Source: CAKUIA01 sp034180465
GTDB taxonomy: Bacteria; Verrucomicrobiota; Verrucomicrobiia; Opitutales; Intestinicryptomonadaceae
Length of the DNA: 32,322 nucleotides
Assembly (NCBI GenBank): GCA_034180465.1
Contig: JAXFOH010000130.1
Coordinates: 1 to 32,322 of the forward strand
Direction of reading: 5' to 3'
In this document: one piece after another, positions 1 through 7,560 of the stretch
Numbering within the stretch: the first letter of the stretch is position 1
Layout: the number at the start of each line of letters is the position of its first letter
Translations under genes and position numbers: made by a program
The notes under the pieces: model-generated
What the model was told of the DNA's origin: nothing
The model's database searches: none
Seen by the model: the letters and a program-made list of their open reading frames with translations, nothing else

Positions 1-6
1 CTATAT

Positions 7-1047
7 ATGCCAGCCACCAACAGCAAAAACGTTAGCATTGCCGACATCGCCGTAAAATTAAAGCTTTCTAAAGCTGCGGTTTCGTTTGCGCTTTCGGGTT
101 CTAATATGGTTTCTAAAGCCACAAAACAGCGCGTTTTAAAAACGGCGGCAAAAATGGGCTACAAAAAAAGCCCCTTGGTTTCGTCGCTAATGTCGTCTAT
201 AAAAAGGGGCAAAGTTTCAGCATTTTCCGAAACAATGGCGCTATTGATTGCCAATGCCGACAAAAATATAGTAAAAAAGCACCCCACTTTGCGCGAATAT
301 AAAAGGGGTATAGAAAGCGAGGCAAAACGTCTTGGCTATGCGGTAGACGAAATTTGGATTGCCGACCCGCTTTTAAACGCAAAAACCCTTGCGAAGGCAT
401 TGCGCGCGCGAGGCATAAGGGGCGGCGTTGTTATGGGCCACTTTTTGGGAGAGTTTTTTAAACCCAAGTTTGCTGAAATTTGGCGCAACTTTTCGTTTGT
501 GTCGGTTGGGGTAAAAACATCTGCGTCGTTAGGGGCAGTAGTTTCAGCCGACCAATATGCTGCCAGCTATTTGGCGTTTGAAAACTGCGTAAAAAAAGGA
601 CTCAATCGCGTGGCAATTGTTATGGAAAAAAAGGTAGACTATTTTGTGGACGGCCGCTTTATTGCCGGCTTTTTGCGTGCGCAGTTCGAGGTTGAAAAAC
701 GCAGCCGCATAGAGCCTTTTACGGTTCCGTTTGCCGCCGCAAATTTTAACGAAAAACTTAACGAATTTTTAGAAGCGCAAAAACCGCAGGCAATTTTATA
801 TTTGCGCGACTATGTTGGCGATTTTCTGCGCGAAAATAAAATTGTTGCCGACAAAAAAATACTTTTGGTTCAGCTGGAAAATCGCCGCAAAATTACAAAA
901 AACTGGTGTGGAATAGAGCAAAACAATTATTTGGTTGGCGTTATGGCGGTAAGAAGCGTTGCCGACATTTTAAACCGCAAAGAGTTTATAGGCGAAAGCG
1001 CAACGCCGTGCATTACTTTTGTTTCGCCCAGCTGGTGCGAGTTTTAG
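7..1047 (+). CDS. LacI-family transcriptional regulator
   Basis: A 346-residue DNA-binding regulator. Residues about 9-32 form the LacI-type helix-turn-helix (VSIADIAVKLKLSKAAVSF), followed by a hinge region to about 60 (RVLKTAAKMGYKKSP) and a periplasmic-binding-protein-like effector domain from about 75 to the end. The usual TVSR of the recognition helix is replaced by AVSF, a variant I associate with LacI proteins of Verrucomicrobiota and Lentisphaerota. The frame is open upstream to the window edge, but the HTH begins right after this ATG, so residue 1 is a sensible start. It lies 44 bases before a rhamnosidase-like gene on the same strand and probably controls that gene in response to a sugar. 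The ligand is unknown and no clear operator palindrome was found in the short gap. Confidence 0.88.
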   Translation: MPATNSKNVSIADIAVKLKLSKAAVSFALSGSNMVSKATKQRVLKTAAKMGYKKSPLVSSLMSSIKRGKVSAFSETMALLIANADKNIVKKHPTLREYKRGIESEAKRLGYAVDEIWIADPLLNAKTLAKALRARGIRGGVVMGHFLGEFFKPKFAEIWRNFSFVSVGVKTSASLGAVVSADQYAASYLAFENCVKKGLNRVAIVMEKKVDYFVDGRFIAGFLRAQFEVEKRSRIEPFTVPFAAANFNEKLNEFLEAQKPQAILYLRDYVGDFLRENKIVADKKILLVQLENRRKITKNWCGIEQNNYLVGVMAVRSVADILNRKEFIGESATPCITFVSPSWCEF

Positions 1048-1091
1048 TTTTATAGTTGACGTTGCTTTTTTGTGCAAATAGCATCTTTTCT

Positions 1092-3209
1092 ATGAATATG
1101 AAACGTATAGATATGTTGGGCAGGGTTGCCATTGCATTTATTATGGGGCTTTGGTCGGTTTGCGCTTTAGGCGAAAATCAGGAAAAGCAGCGCAAATTTT
1201 CGGGCGAATGGATAACAACGCCTATGTTTGAAAATCTGCAAAAGATAAACGTATTCCGCCGCCAATTAGATGGCAAAAGGGCCGCCGAAATAAAAAAGCT
1301 TTCGACCATACGAAACAAGCACATTTTGTTTAGAAAAATTTTTGAGCTGTCCGAATCGGTTAAAGAGGCCCAGCTTTATTTTTCGGCCGACGATTACGCA
1401 AAAATTTACATAAACGGGCAGTTTATTGCGCAAGGGCCCACGGCAGCCTACAATTTTCATTATCTATACAATAAGATAGATGTTTCAAAATTCCTTAAAA
1501 AAGGCAAAAACACAATAGCAATTCACAGCTATTATCAGGGGCTTATAAACAGGGTATGGGTTAGCGGCGACAACCGACACGGCTTTATTTGCGACATTGT
1601 TGCCGACGGCAAAACCGTTTTGAAAAGCGACAATACATTTAAATTTGCCTACCACGAAGCGTTTATCGCCACCGGCATTGTTGGCTACGACACCCAGTTT
1701 ATGGAAACCTACAACGCCCAAGCAGCCCAAGTTGGTTTTGAAAAGCCCGAATTTGACGATTCCAAATGGCAAAACGCAGTTTCTGCAAAATTGGCCGACT
1801 ACACTTTGTTTGAATCTCCGCTTGCAAATTTACAGTTTGAAACCATTAAACCCAAAATTGTGGAACGCCGCGGCAAACGCATTTTTGTTGATTTTGGCGC
1901 AATGTACGTTGGCTATTTTAAAATGAAAGCTTCGGGCAAAAAGGGCGCAAAGCTTGAATTGCGCTTTGGTCAAGAGCTTAACGACGATGGCTCTGTTCGC
2001 TACAAGCTTAGGGCAAATTGCGATTATAGAGAGCACTTTATGCTTTCGGGCAAGGGCTACGACACACTGGATCAATTCGACTATAAGTCGTTTAGATATG
2101 CCGAGATTGTTGGAATAGACAACGCCGATGTAGACGAAAAATCGTTCGAGCTTATAGCCCGTCATATGCCTTTTACTCTGAAGGCGCAAAATAGATATAA
2201 AGGCGACAAAACCGTTGAAAAAATTTGGAACCTGTGCGTGCGCTCTATGCAATACGGCGTGCAAGAACAGATACAAGACTGTATGGATAGGGAAAAGGGC
2301 TATTATTTGGGAGACGGCTGCTACACAATGCTTACCTACTGCATTCTTACCGACGACTACGCGCCAATGAAAAAAATGGTAGACGACTTTTTGCGCACCT
2401 CCTTTATAGACGGCGGGTTGGTAACCTGCGCAAACTGTTCGTTTATGCAGGAGATTGCCGAATATCCATTTATGATGTTTATGCTTTTGCCTGTGCTTGA
2501 AAAGCGCGACGCCGAATTTGTAAGGCAAAGAATGGGGCAGTTCAAAAATATATTGGACTACTACGCGAATAACTATGCCGAAAAAGACGGGCTTTTGAAC
2601 AATCTCGACAAATGGTGCGTTGTTGAGTGGCCAGCCTCTTGGCAGGACAGCTACGACGTTGACGTAACAGAAGGCAAGGTATGTCGTACAAAGCACAATG
2701 TTATAAACGCCTGGTATGTTGGCGCGGTATCGCTATACAACAGAACGGCTCGCAGGCTTGGAATGTCGGAATATGCCGGCGAGGCAAAATTGAAAGAGGC
2801 CTTTGTAAATGCGTTTTTCGACAAAGAAAAGAACATGTTTAAAGACTCGGTTTCAAGCACGCATATAAGTTTTCCCGCAAACATATACCCCTGGTTTTTT
2901 GGTTTGTGTCCCAACGACGAATCTCGCATAAACATTTTGGCAATGATTAAAAGAGAGAGAATGCAAAAAAGCATTTTGTTTATAACTTTTCCGATGTTCG
3001 CTTCGCTTAGAAGAGACGGGCAAGAAGGCCTTTTATACGAATTGCTTACCGATAAAAACGCCTGGCTTAAGATGTTTGAAGACGGTGCAACCTCCACTTT
3101 CGAAGGTTGGAGCAAAACCACGAAGCGCAACGCTTCTTTGTTCCACCTAACCCTTGCGTACGGTGCGGTATTTATGTCCGACTACGACATAAACGAAATT
3201 TTCGAATAA
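1092..3209 (+). CDS. Exported GH78-like (alpha-L-rhamnosidase-type) protein
   Basis: About 705 residues. The frame is open from a TTG at 1056, but ATG 1092 gives a normal signal peptide: basic MNMKRIDMLGR, a hydrophobic core, then a likely cut near CALGEN. ATG 1098 is an alternative. A beta-sandwich region follows (YINGQFIAQGPTAAY near residue 107; such lectin-like modules precede the GH78 catalytic barrel). The (alpha/alpha)6-barrel part contains DCMDREKGYYLGDG at about 396-409, which matches the GH78 pattern DCPxRDE..GxxGD that carries the general acid, and GATSTFEGWS near the C-terminus, matching the GATTxWExW catalytic-base region. It is shorter than many rhamnosidases, so substrate specificity is uncertain. 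It probably acts outside the cytoplasm on plant or host glycans, under the LacI-type regulator just upstream. No Shine-Dalgarno is visible; TAGCAT lies 7 bases before the ATG. Confidence 0.78.
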   Translation: MNMKRIDMLGRVAIAFIMGLWSVCALGENQEKQRKFSGEWITTPMFENLQKINVFRRQLDGKRAAEIKKLSTIRNKHILFRKIFELSESVKEAQLYFSADDYAKIYINGQFIAQGPTAAYNFHYLYNKIDVSKFLKKGKNTIAIHSYYQGLINRVWVSGDNRHGFICDIVADGKTVLKSDNTFKFAYHEAFIATGIVGYDTQFMETYNAQAAQVGFEKPEFDDSKWQNAVSAKLADYTLFESPLANLQFETIKPKIVERRGKRIFVDFGAMYVGYFKMKASGKKGAKLELRFGQELNDDGSVRYKLRANCDYREHFMLSGKGYDTLDQFDYKSFRYAEIVGIDNADVDEKSFELIARHMPFTLKAQNRYKGDKTVEKIWNLCVRSMQYGVQEQIQDCMDREKGYYLGDGCYTMLTYCILTDDYAPMKKMVDDFLRTSFIDGGLVTCANCSFMQEIAEYPFMMFMLLPVLEKRDAEFVRQRMGQFKNILDYYANNYAEKDGLLNNLDKWCVVEWPASWQDSYDVDVTEGKVCRTKHNVINAWYVGAVSLYNRTARRLGMSEYAGEAKLKEAFVNAFFDKEKNMFKDSVSSTHISFPANIYPWFFGLCPNDESRINILAMIKRERMQKSILFITFPMFASLRRDGQEGLLYELLTDKNAWLKMFEDGATSTFEGWSKTTKRNASLFHLTLAYGAVFMSDYDINEIFE

Positions 3210-3250
3210 CGAAAAAACGCTTCGAATTCCGAAAGCAGTTTTGCAAACAA

Positions 3251-3281
3251 AAAAATCCCGGACTTTTTCGGGATTTTTTTT
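3251..3281. terminator. Bidirectional intrinsic terminator
   Basis: A hairpin with stem AATCCCG / CGGGATT and a T-rich loop is flanked by an A run on the left and a run of eight T on the right, so it can end transcription from either side. It lies between two converging genes, the GH78-like gene on plus and plsC on minus. Confidence 0.85.
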
Positions 3282-3319
3282 GCGTTTTAATGTGTGTTTT
3301 GCCGGAAAGCCGTTGCGTT

Positions 3320-3976
3320 TTAAACGTGGTAGTGCCACTTGTATTCTATTTTTGCAATGTGTTCCATAATGCGGTCGGCTATTATTTGGGCGCGATTGTG
3401 GTCTCCCTTTTGGGGGTCTATGTCGGCAACGTTTATAGGGTTGCCCGCAATTATTGTTATGCGCGTGCCCGCCGTAACTTTGTTAGATTTTGGCATAATC
3501 TTAAAATACCCGAAGCTGCGTATTGGCAAAACGGGAATTTTAGCCTTAAGGGCAAGCATTGCCGCCCCCGGCTTTGCCCTAAGCAAATTGCCGTCTTCAG
3601 TGCGCGTGCCTTCGGGGAAAATAATAAGCGAATGCCCGTTTTTTATGCGTTTAAGAGCCTCTCTTATTGCGCCAAAATCGTTGCCGCCGCGCTTTATGGG
3701 AATTGCGTTTAACGCCGAAAAATATATGCGCAAAATAGGATTTTTCATAAGCGTGTCGCGCGCTATAACCGAAACATTGTCGTTATGGAAAACCGACATT
3801 GTAGGCGGGTCTAAAAAGCTTACATGGTTTGCAACAACAATGCAGTTGCGCTTGGGGGCTTTGTCGAAGCCGTATATTTCTATTCTGCCTAGCAAATCGT
3901 TGAACGCGAAAAAAACGTGCCACGATATGCAGTACCAAAAGCCCGAATTTTTTAACGATGCAAATGTTGTTTTCAT
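3320..3976 (-). CDS. plsC: 1-acyl-sn-glycerol-3-phosphate acyltransferase (PlsC)
   Basis: A 218-residue membrane-associated acyltransferase that acylates lysophosphatidic acid to phosphatidic acid in phospholipid synthesis. The catalytic HX4D motif is present as HVSFLD (51-56), and the glycerophosphate-binding motif is FPEGTRT (120-126), with PIKRGG (93-98) between them. The reading frame extends upstream into cmk, but the start at 3976 overlaps the cmk stop by one base (TAATG), which fits translational coupling and gives a normal PlsC N-terminus. It is the last gene of the tyrA-aroA::cmk-plsC run and ends before a bidirectional terminator. A cmk-plsC pairing is familiar from several bacterial phyla. 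PlsY, which makes its substrate, is encoded elsewhere in this window at 28607-29233. Confidence 0.92.
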   Translation of the reverse strand: MKTTFASLKNSGFWYCISWHVFFAFNDLLGRIEIYGFDKAPKRNCIVVANHVSFLDPPTMSVFHNDNVSVIARDTLMKNPILRIYFSALNAIPIKRGGNDFGAIREALKRIKNGHSLIIFPEGTRTEDGNLLRAKPGAAMLALKAKIPVLPIRSFGYFKIMPKSNKVTAGTRITIIAGNPINVADIDPQKGDHNRAQIIADRIMEHIAKIEYKWHYHV

Positions 3977-5946
3977 TATGCCTGCAAAATTATTGAAATG
4001 CTCTTTTGTATAACTTCGTCTTTTGTCATATGCGAAGTGTCTATTTTTATTGCGCCTTCGGGGCAAACCAGTGGGGCGGTTTTGCGCTTGCTGTCTAGCG
4101 CATCGCGCTTTGCAACCGAATCTCCAATGCCTTCTTTTGCGCGGCGAGCAGCCCTCGTTTCCGGGGTGGCGTCTAAAAATATTCTTACATCGGCGTCGGG
4201 GAAAATAACCGAGCCAATATCCCTGCCTTCCATGATAAGACCGTTAAAGCCGAGCTTTTTGGCTTCGCCTTTCATTGAACGCTGGTAGTTTTTAAGGAAT
4301 TCCCTTAAAAACGGCTTTGCCGCAAAATAGGCAACATTGGTGTTTATCCTTTCGGTTCTTATGTCCGAATCTTTTACAATGATGCCGTTGACCGCCATTT
4401 TTGCCTGGTTTGTTCCCTCTATTTTTGTGGAAATTTCAAGCCCGTTTAGGGTATTTATAATGTCGCTGTCGGCACTGCCGTAGCTTAGGCTGTTTTCAAG
4501 CAAAATATACGTTAAAGTTCTGTAGTGCGAACCCGTGTCTACATGCATGTAGTTAAGTTTTTTCGAGCTTTCCTTGGATACGCTCGACTTTCCAACGGCG
4601 GCCCCGCCGTCTATTGCGACAACCTTAAATTTGTCGGATTGCATTTTCCAGTTTTCCATATCTTCAAAAAATTCGGGCCAGGTTTTGCCGCAGCATTGCG
4701 GGTTTTCTATGTCTATCCACCCGCGTCCGGCTAGATTGTGGCTGCCTAAAACGGCAAATGCCATTGCCATTCTATGGTCGTTGTAGGTTTTTATTAAAAT
4801 GGGTTTTTGCGCCGTTTGCCTAAGCTCTTCGGGCTTAGCCGGGGTAATTTCTATAGAATCGCCGTCTATTGCCACGCTTTTGCACAGCTTTTTAAGTTCG
4901 GTTGCCATTGCCAAAACCCTGTCTGTTTCCTGCCTGCGGGTGTGGGCAATGCCCGTAATTTTTATTTTTTTGCAAAGCAAGGGCGATATTGCCGCCAAGC
5001 TTAAAAATGTGTCGGATATTGCGTTAAAATCCAAAGCGGTGTTGCAGTCGAAATTGTGCAGGCTTTCAACAAGCAGGTCGCCGTCTACATTAGAGGTTTT
5101 TATCAGGCCCGTTTTTGCTAGAATGTTGGAATATTCGGCGTCGCCTTGAAGAACGCATTTTGCAAAGTTTTTAACCAGAACCGCTCCATTGTTTACCGCC
5201 GCCATTGTAATAGGGTAGCTTGCCGCGGTAGCGTCGGGCTCAACTTCGTATTCGCAAATGCTTGTTTGCTCAATCTGCTTTTTTACCGAGTAGCCGCTTT
5301 CGCAAATTTCGGCGCAAAAACCGAATTGCTCCATCATTTTTAATGTCATTGCAACAAAGGGTTTTGAGACCGTGTCGCCTCTTAGCTCAATAATAGAATC
5401 GCCGTCTGCCCTTGCCGAAACCATTAAAAACGCCGACAATATTTGGCTTGAAGCGGTAGCGTCTATAATCGTTTTGCCGCCGCCAAGGCCGCAGCTTTTC
5501 ATCTTAAAAGGGAACGCATATTTTTCGTCCGAAAATTTGAATTTTGCCCCCGAATTTTCAAGCGCAAGCAGCAAACCTTTCATTGGGCGGTTATACATTT
5601 CGGCATCGGAATCGAATTCGTATTCGCCTGTTGCCGACAGTGCGCACAAGGCGGTTATAAACCTTGCAGCCGTTCCCGCGTTGCCCACAAAAAGTTTTGC
5701 GTTGTTGTTTGGTATTTTTCCGCCAAGCCCTTTAATAAAAACATCGTTTTTGTTTTCGGAAATTTCGAAGCCAAGTTTTTTTAGGCAGTCGAGCATAATT
5801 ACGGTGTCGCGCGAGCGCAATATATTGCGTACAGCAACCGTGCCATTGCAAAGCGAAGCCAAAAGCAACGCCCTGTTTGTTATGCTTTTCGACGACGGCA
5901 ACCTTGCCGAAAACGCCGCACCTTTTCTAAAAGTTTTAATAAGCAT
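3976..5946 (-). CDS. aroA-cmk: AroA-Cmk fusion: EPSP synthase + cytidylate kinase
   Basis: One uninterrupted 656-residue frame holds two enzymes. Residues 1 to about 432 are 3-phosphoshikimate 1-carboxyvinyltransferase, the sixth shikimate-pathway step: LPSSKSITNRA (16-26), GNAGTAARF (88-96), the catalytic-Asp region LDFNAISDTF (305-314), RRQETDRV (337-344), NDHRMAMAF (389-397) and GKTWPEFF (420-427). Residues about 440-656 are cytidylate kinase, which phosphorylates CMP/dCMP: P-loop GGAAVGKSS (447-455), HVDTGSHYR (468-476; YMDTGAxYR in most Cmk), EGRDIGSVIFPDA (573-585) and an Arg-rich lid near 598-602. aroA and cmk are adjacent in many genomes; here only about 10 residues separate the domains. 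tyrA lies 2 bases upstream and plsC overlaps the stop. Both halves retain their key residues, so both are probably active. Confidence 0.93.
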   Translation of the reverse strand: MLIKTFRKGAAFSARLPSSKSITNRALLLASLCNGTVAVRNILRSRDTVIMLDCLKKLGFEISENKNDVFIKGLGGKIPNNNAKLFVGNAGTAARFITALCALSATGEYEFDSDAEMYNRPMKGLLLALENSGAKFKFSDEKYAFPFKMKSCGLGGGKTIIDATASSQILSAFLMVSARADGDSIIELRGDTVSKPFVAMTLKMMEQFGFCAEICESGYSVKKQIEQTSICEYEVEPDATAASYPITMAAVNNGAVLVKNFAKCVLQGDAEYSNILAKTGLIKTSNVDGDLLVESLHNFDCNTALDFNAISDTFLSLAAISPLLCKKIKITGIAHTRRQETDRVLAMATELKKLCKSVAIDGDSIEITPAKPEELRQTAQKPILIKTYNDHRMAMAFAVLGSHNLAGRGWIDIENPQCCGKTWPEFFEDMENWKMQSDKFKVVAIDGGAAVGKSSVSKESSKKLNYMHVDTGSHYRTLTYILLENSLSYGSADSDIINTLNGLEISTKIEGTNQAKMAVNGIIVKDSDIRTERINTNVAYFAAKPFLREFLKNYQRSMKGEAKKLGFNGLIMEGRDIGSVIFPDADVRIFLDATPETRAARRAKEGIGDSVAKRDALDSKRKTAPLVCPEGAIKIDTSHMTKDEVIQKSISIILQA

Positions 5947-5948
5947 TG

Positions 5949-6782
5949 TTAAAGCGACTCCCTAAATTTTTGCGACGAAGCCAAGAATTTTTTTATGGCT
6001 TTGGCGTTGCCGCTTTTTAAAAGATTTTCAAAAATTTCGAACTCTTTTATTTGGCATTTTAACGCCTTTAAAATAGAGCTTTTGTTTTCGGTTATAATGT
6101 CGGTCCACAAAACAGAGCTGCTGCCCGCTATTCGGGTGGTGTCTTTAAAGCCCGTGCTTAATGCAAATCTTTCGTTTTTGCCCTTTGCGTTTTTGCATAA
6201 AATTGCGGCGGTTATATGGGGCAGGTGGCTTATTCTGGCAACGCACAAGTCGTGCGCTTGGGCTGTCATAAACTTAACCCGCATTTTAAGCGACTTCCAA
6301 AAATCTTCAATAAACAATGTCGCTTGGCGGTTTTTAGACGGTATTACCATGCACGGTCTATTGTCGAAAAGGTCTGCCGAAGCCCATTGCGAACCCGATT
6401 TGTCGGAACCTGCCATGGGGTGCGAACCTACATAAAAGGCTTTTTTGCCTTTGTAAATTTTGTCTACAGCCTTGCAAATTGAGCCCTTAATGCTGGCAAC
6501 ATCGCTTACAACGGCGTTTTCTTTTAAATGAGGCAAAATTTCGGCGGCGTATTTTGCTATTGTAGACGGATTTGTGCAAATAACAACCAAGTCTGCATCC
6601 TTTACGCATTCGGCGGGGGTTTCGCACACAATGTCAGCCAAACGTTTTGCCTTTTCGCGCGAAGATTGGCTTCGCGACCAAACGCTTATTTTTGCCCCCT
6701 TAATATTCTTTTTTGCCGAAAGGGCAAGCGAGCCTCCCAAAAGCCCCATACCTAGTATGGCTATGTTTTTTGCCGAATTCAT
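5949..6782 (-). CDS. tyrA: Prephenate (or arogenate) dehydrogenase TyrA
   Basis: A 277-residue NAD(P)-dependent dehydrogenase that converts prephenate to 4-hydroxyphenylpyruvate (or arogenate to tyrosine) in tyrosine synthesis. The Rossmann motif GMGLLGGS is at 11-18, and the signature GSHPMAGSDKSG at 119-130 carries the family's catalytic-site histidine. There is no fused chorismate mutase and no C-terminal ACT domain, so feedback control by tyrosine through such a domain is unlikely. It is followed after 2 bases by aroA::cmk, placing two steps of aromatic amino acid synthesis in one transcript. No Shine-Dalgarno is visible before the ATG; the upstream region is A+T rich. Prephenate versus arogenate preference cannot be decided from the sequence. 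Confidence 0.92.
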   Translation of the reverse strand: MNSAKNIAILGMGLLGGSLALSAKKNIKGAKISVWSRSQSSREKAKRLADIVCETPAECVKDADLVVICTNPSTIAKYAAEILPHLKENAVVSDVASIKGSICKAVDKIYKGKKAFYVGSHPMAGSDKSGSQWASADLFDNRPCMVIPSKNRQATLFIEDFWKSLKMRVKFMTAQAHDLCVARISHLPHITAAILCKNAKGKNERFALSTGFKDTTRIAGSSSVLWTDIITENKSSILKALKCQIKEFEIFENLLKSGNAKAIKKFLASSQKFRESL

Positions 6783-6819
6783 AGTTAATAATTTAAGGCA
6801 TTATGTGCAAATTGCCGTG

Positions 6820-7464
6820 CTATGCAATATTTTTTATGCCCGCAGCTTGTAGGGCAGCCTTTCTTTCCAAACAGGTTGCGCATTTTCCGCAGGGAGTGTC
6901 GCCCCCGTTGTAGCACGACCACGTTTTAGAAAAGTCTACCCCAAGAGATACGCCCAATTTTGCAATTTCTGCTTTCGACATGCCAACAAACGGGGCAACA
7001 AGTTTCAGCTTTTTGTAGTCGCAAAGAGAAAATGCAGCTTGCATAGCTTTTGCAAATTCGGGGCGGCAGTCGGCGTAAATTGCGTGGTCGCCCGAGTGCG
7101 CCGCGTAGGCTACCGAGTCGGCGCCAGATGTTATAGCGTAGGCTGCGGCAATCGAAAGAAATATCATATTGCGGTTGGGAACAACGGTATCTGCCATATT
7201 TTGCGCGTTATATTCCGCCAATGGCACTTTAACCGCTTCGTTTGTAAGCGCGCTGTTGCCGAAAATGGGCTTTAAAGAAGATATGTCGGCAACAAAATGT
7301 TTTACGCCAAGCTTTTGGCAGTTGTATTTGGCATATTCTATTTCCTTATTATGTCTTTGCCCGTAGTAAAAGCTAATTGCCGCCGCAATGGAATTGTCGG
7401 CGCGCAGTTTGTAAAGCAAAACGGTAGAATCTAAACCGCCCGAATATATCAATACCGATTTCAT
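6820..7464 (-). CDS. queC: 7-cyano-7-deazaguanine synthase QueC
   Basis: A 214-residue ATP-dependent enzyme that converts 7-carboxy-7-deazaguanine to preQ0, the precursor of the tRNA base queuosine. The PP-loop motif is YSGGLDSTV (7-15), VVPNRNMIFLS (94-104) is typical of QueC, and the zinc site is formed by C184, C192, C195 and C198 (WSCYNGGDTPCGKCATC). The frame is open to 7485, but the ATG at 7464 gives the normal N-terminus, MKSVLIYSGG. The other preQ0 genes (queD, queE, folE) are not in this window. It is upstream of tyrA on the same strand with a gap of 37 bases, so it may be the first gene of that run, and it is divergent from the sensor-like gene at 7561. Confidence 0.94.
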   Translation of the reverse strand: MKSVLIYSGGLDSTVLLYKLRADNSIAAAISFYYGQRHNKEIEYAKYNCQKLGVKHFVADISSLKPIFGNSALTNEAVKVPLAEYNAQNMADTVVPNRNMIFLSIAAAYAITSGADSVAYAAHSGDHAIYADCRPEFAKAMQAAFSLCDYKKLKLVAPFVGMSKAEIAKLGVSLGVDFSKTWSCYNGGDTPCGKCATCLERKAALQAAGIKNIA

Positions 7465-7520
7465 ATATGCCGCAATATTCTGCAAGGCAAAGAGCCTTTG
7501 TAAAGTATATTTGAAAATGC

Positions 7521-7550
7521 TTGAAATGGCAGGTGCTTTCGGCTTACATA
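7521..7550 (+). promoter_or_regulatory. Possible promoter for the chemoreceptor-like gene
   Basis: TTGAAA (7521-7526) and TACATA (7545-7550) are separated by 18 bases, resembling a sigma-70-type promoter. The -10 element ends only 10 bases before the ATG at 7561, which implies a leader of a few bases at most. The region is divergent between queC and this gene. The -10 match is weak, so this is tentative. Confidence 0.3.
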
Positions 7551-7560
7551 GTGCCTTGTA

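Noticed and set aside
1830..2696. 288-residue open frame antisense to the GH78-like gene
   Set aside because: It lies wholly inside a recognisable gene, has a composition typical of a reverse-strand shadow and no family motif.
3107..4013. Plus-strand open frames over plsC (201 and 224 residues)
   Set aside because: They are antisense to PlsC, whose HX4D and FPEGT motifs are clear, and they cross the terminator at 3251-3281.
5372..5965. 197-residue plus-strand frame over aroA
   Set aside because: It is antisense to EPSP synthase motifs and has no own features beyond low-complexity Ser/Ala content.
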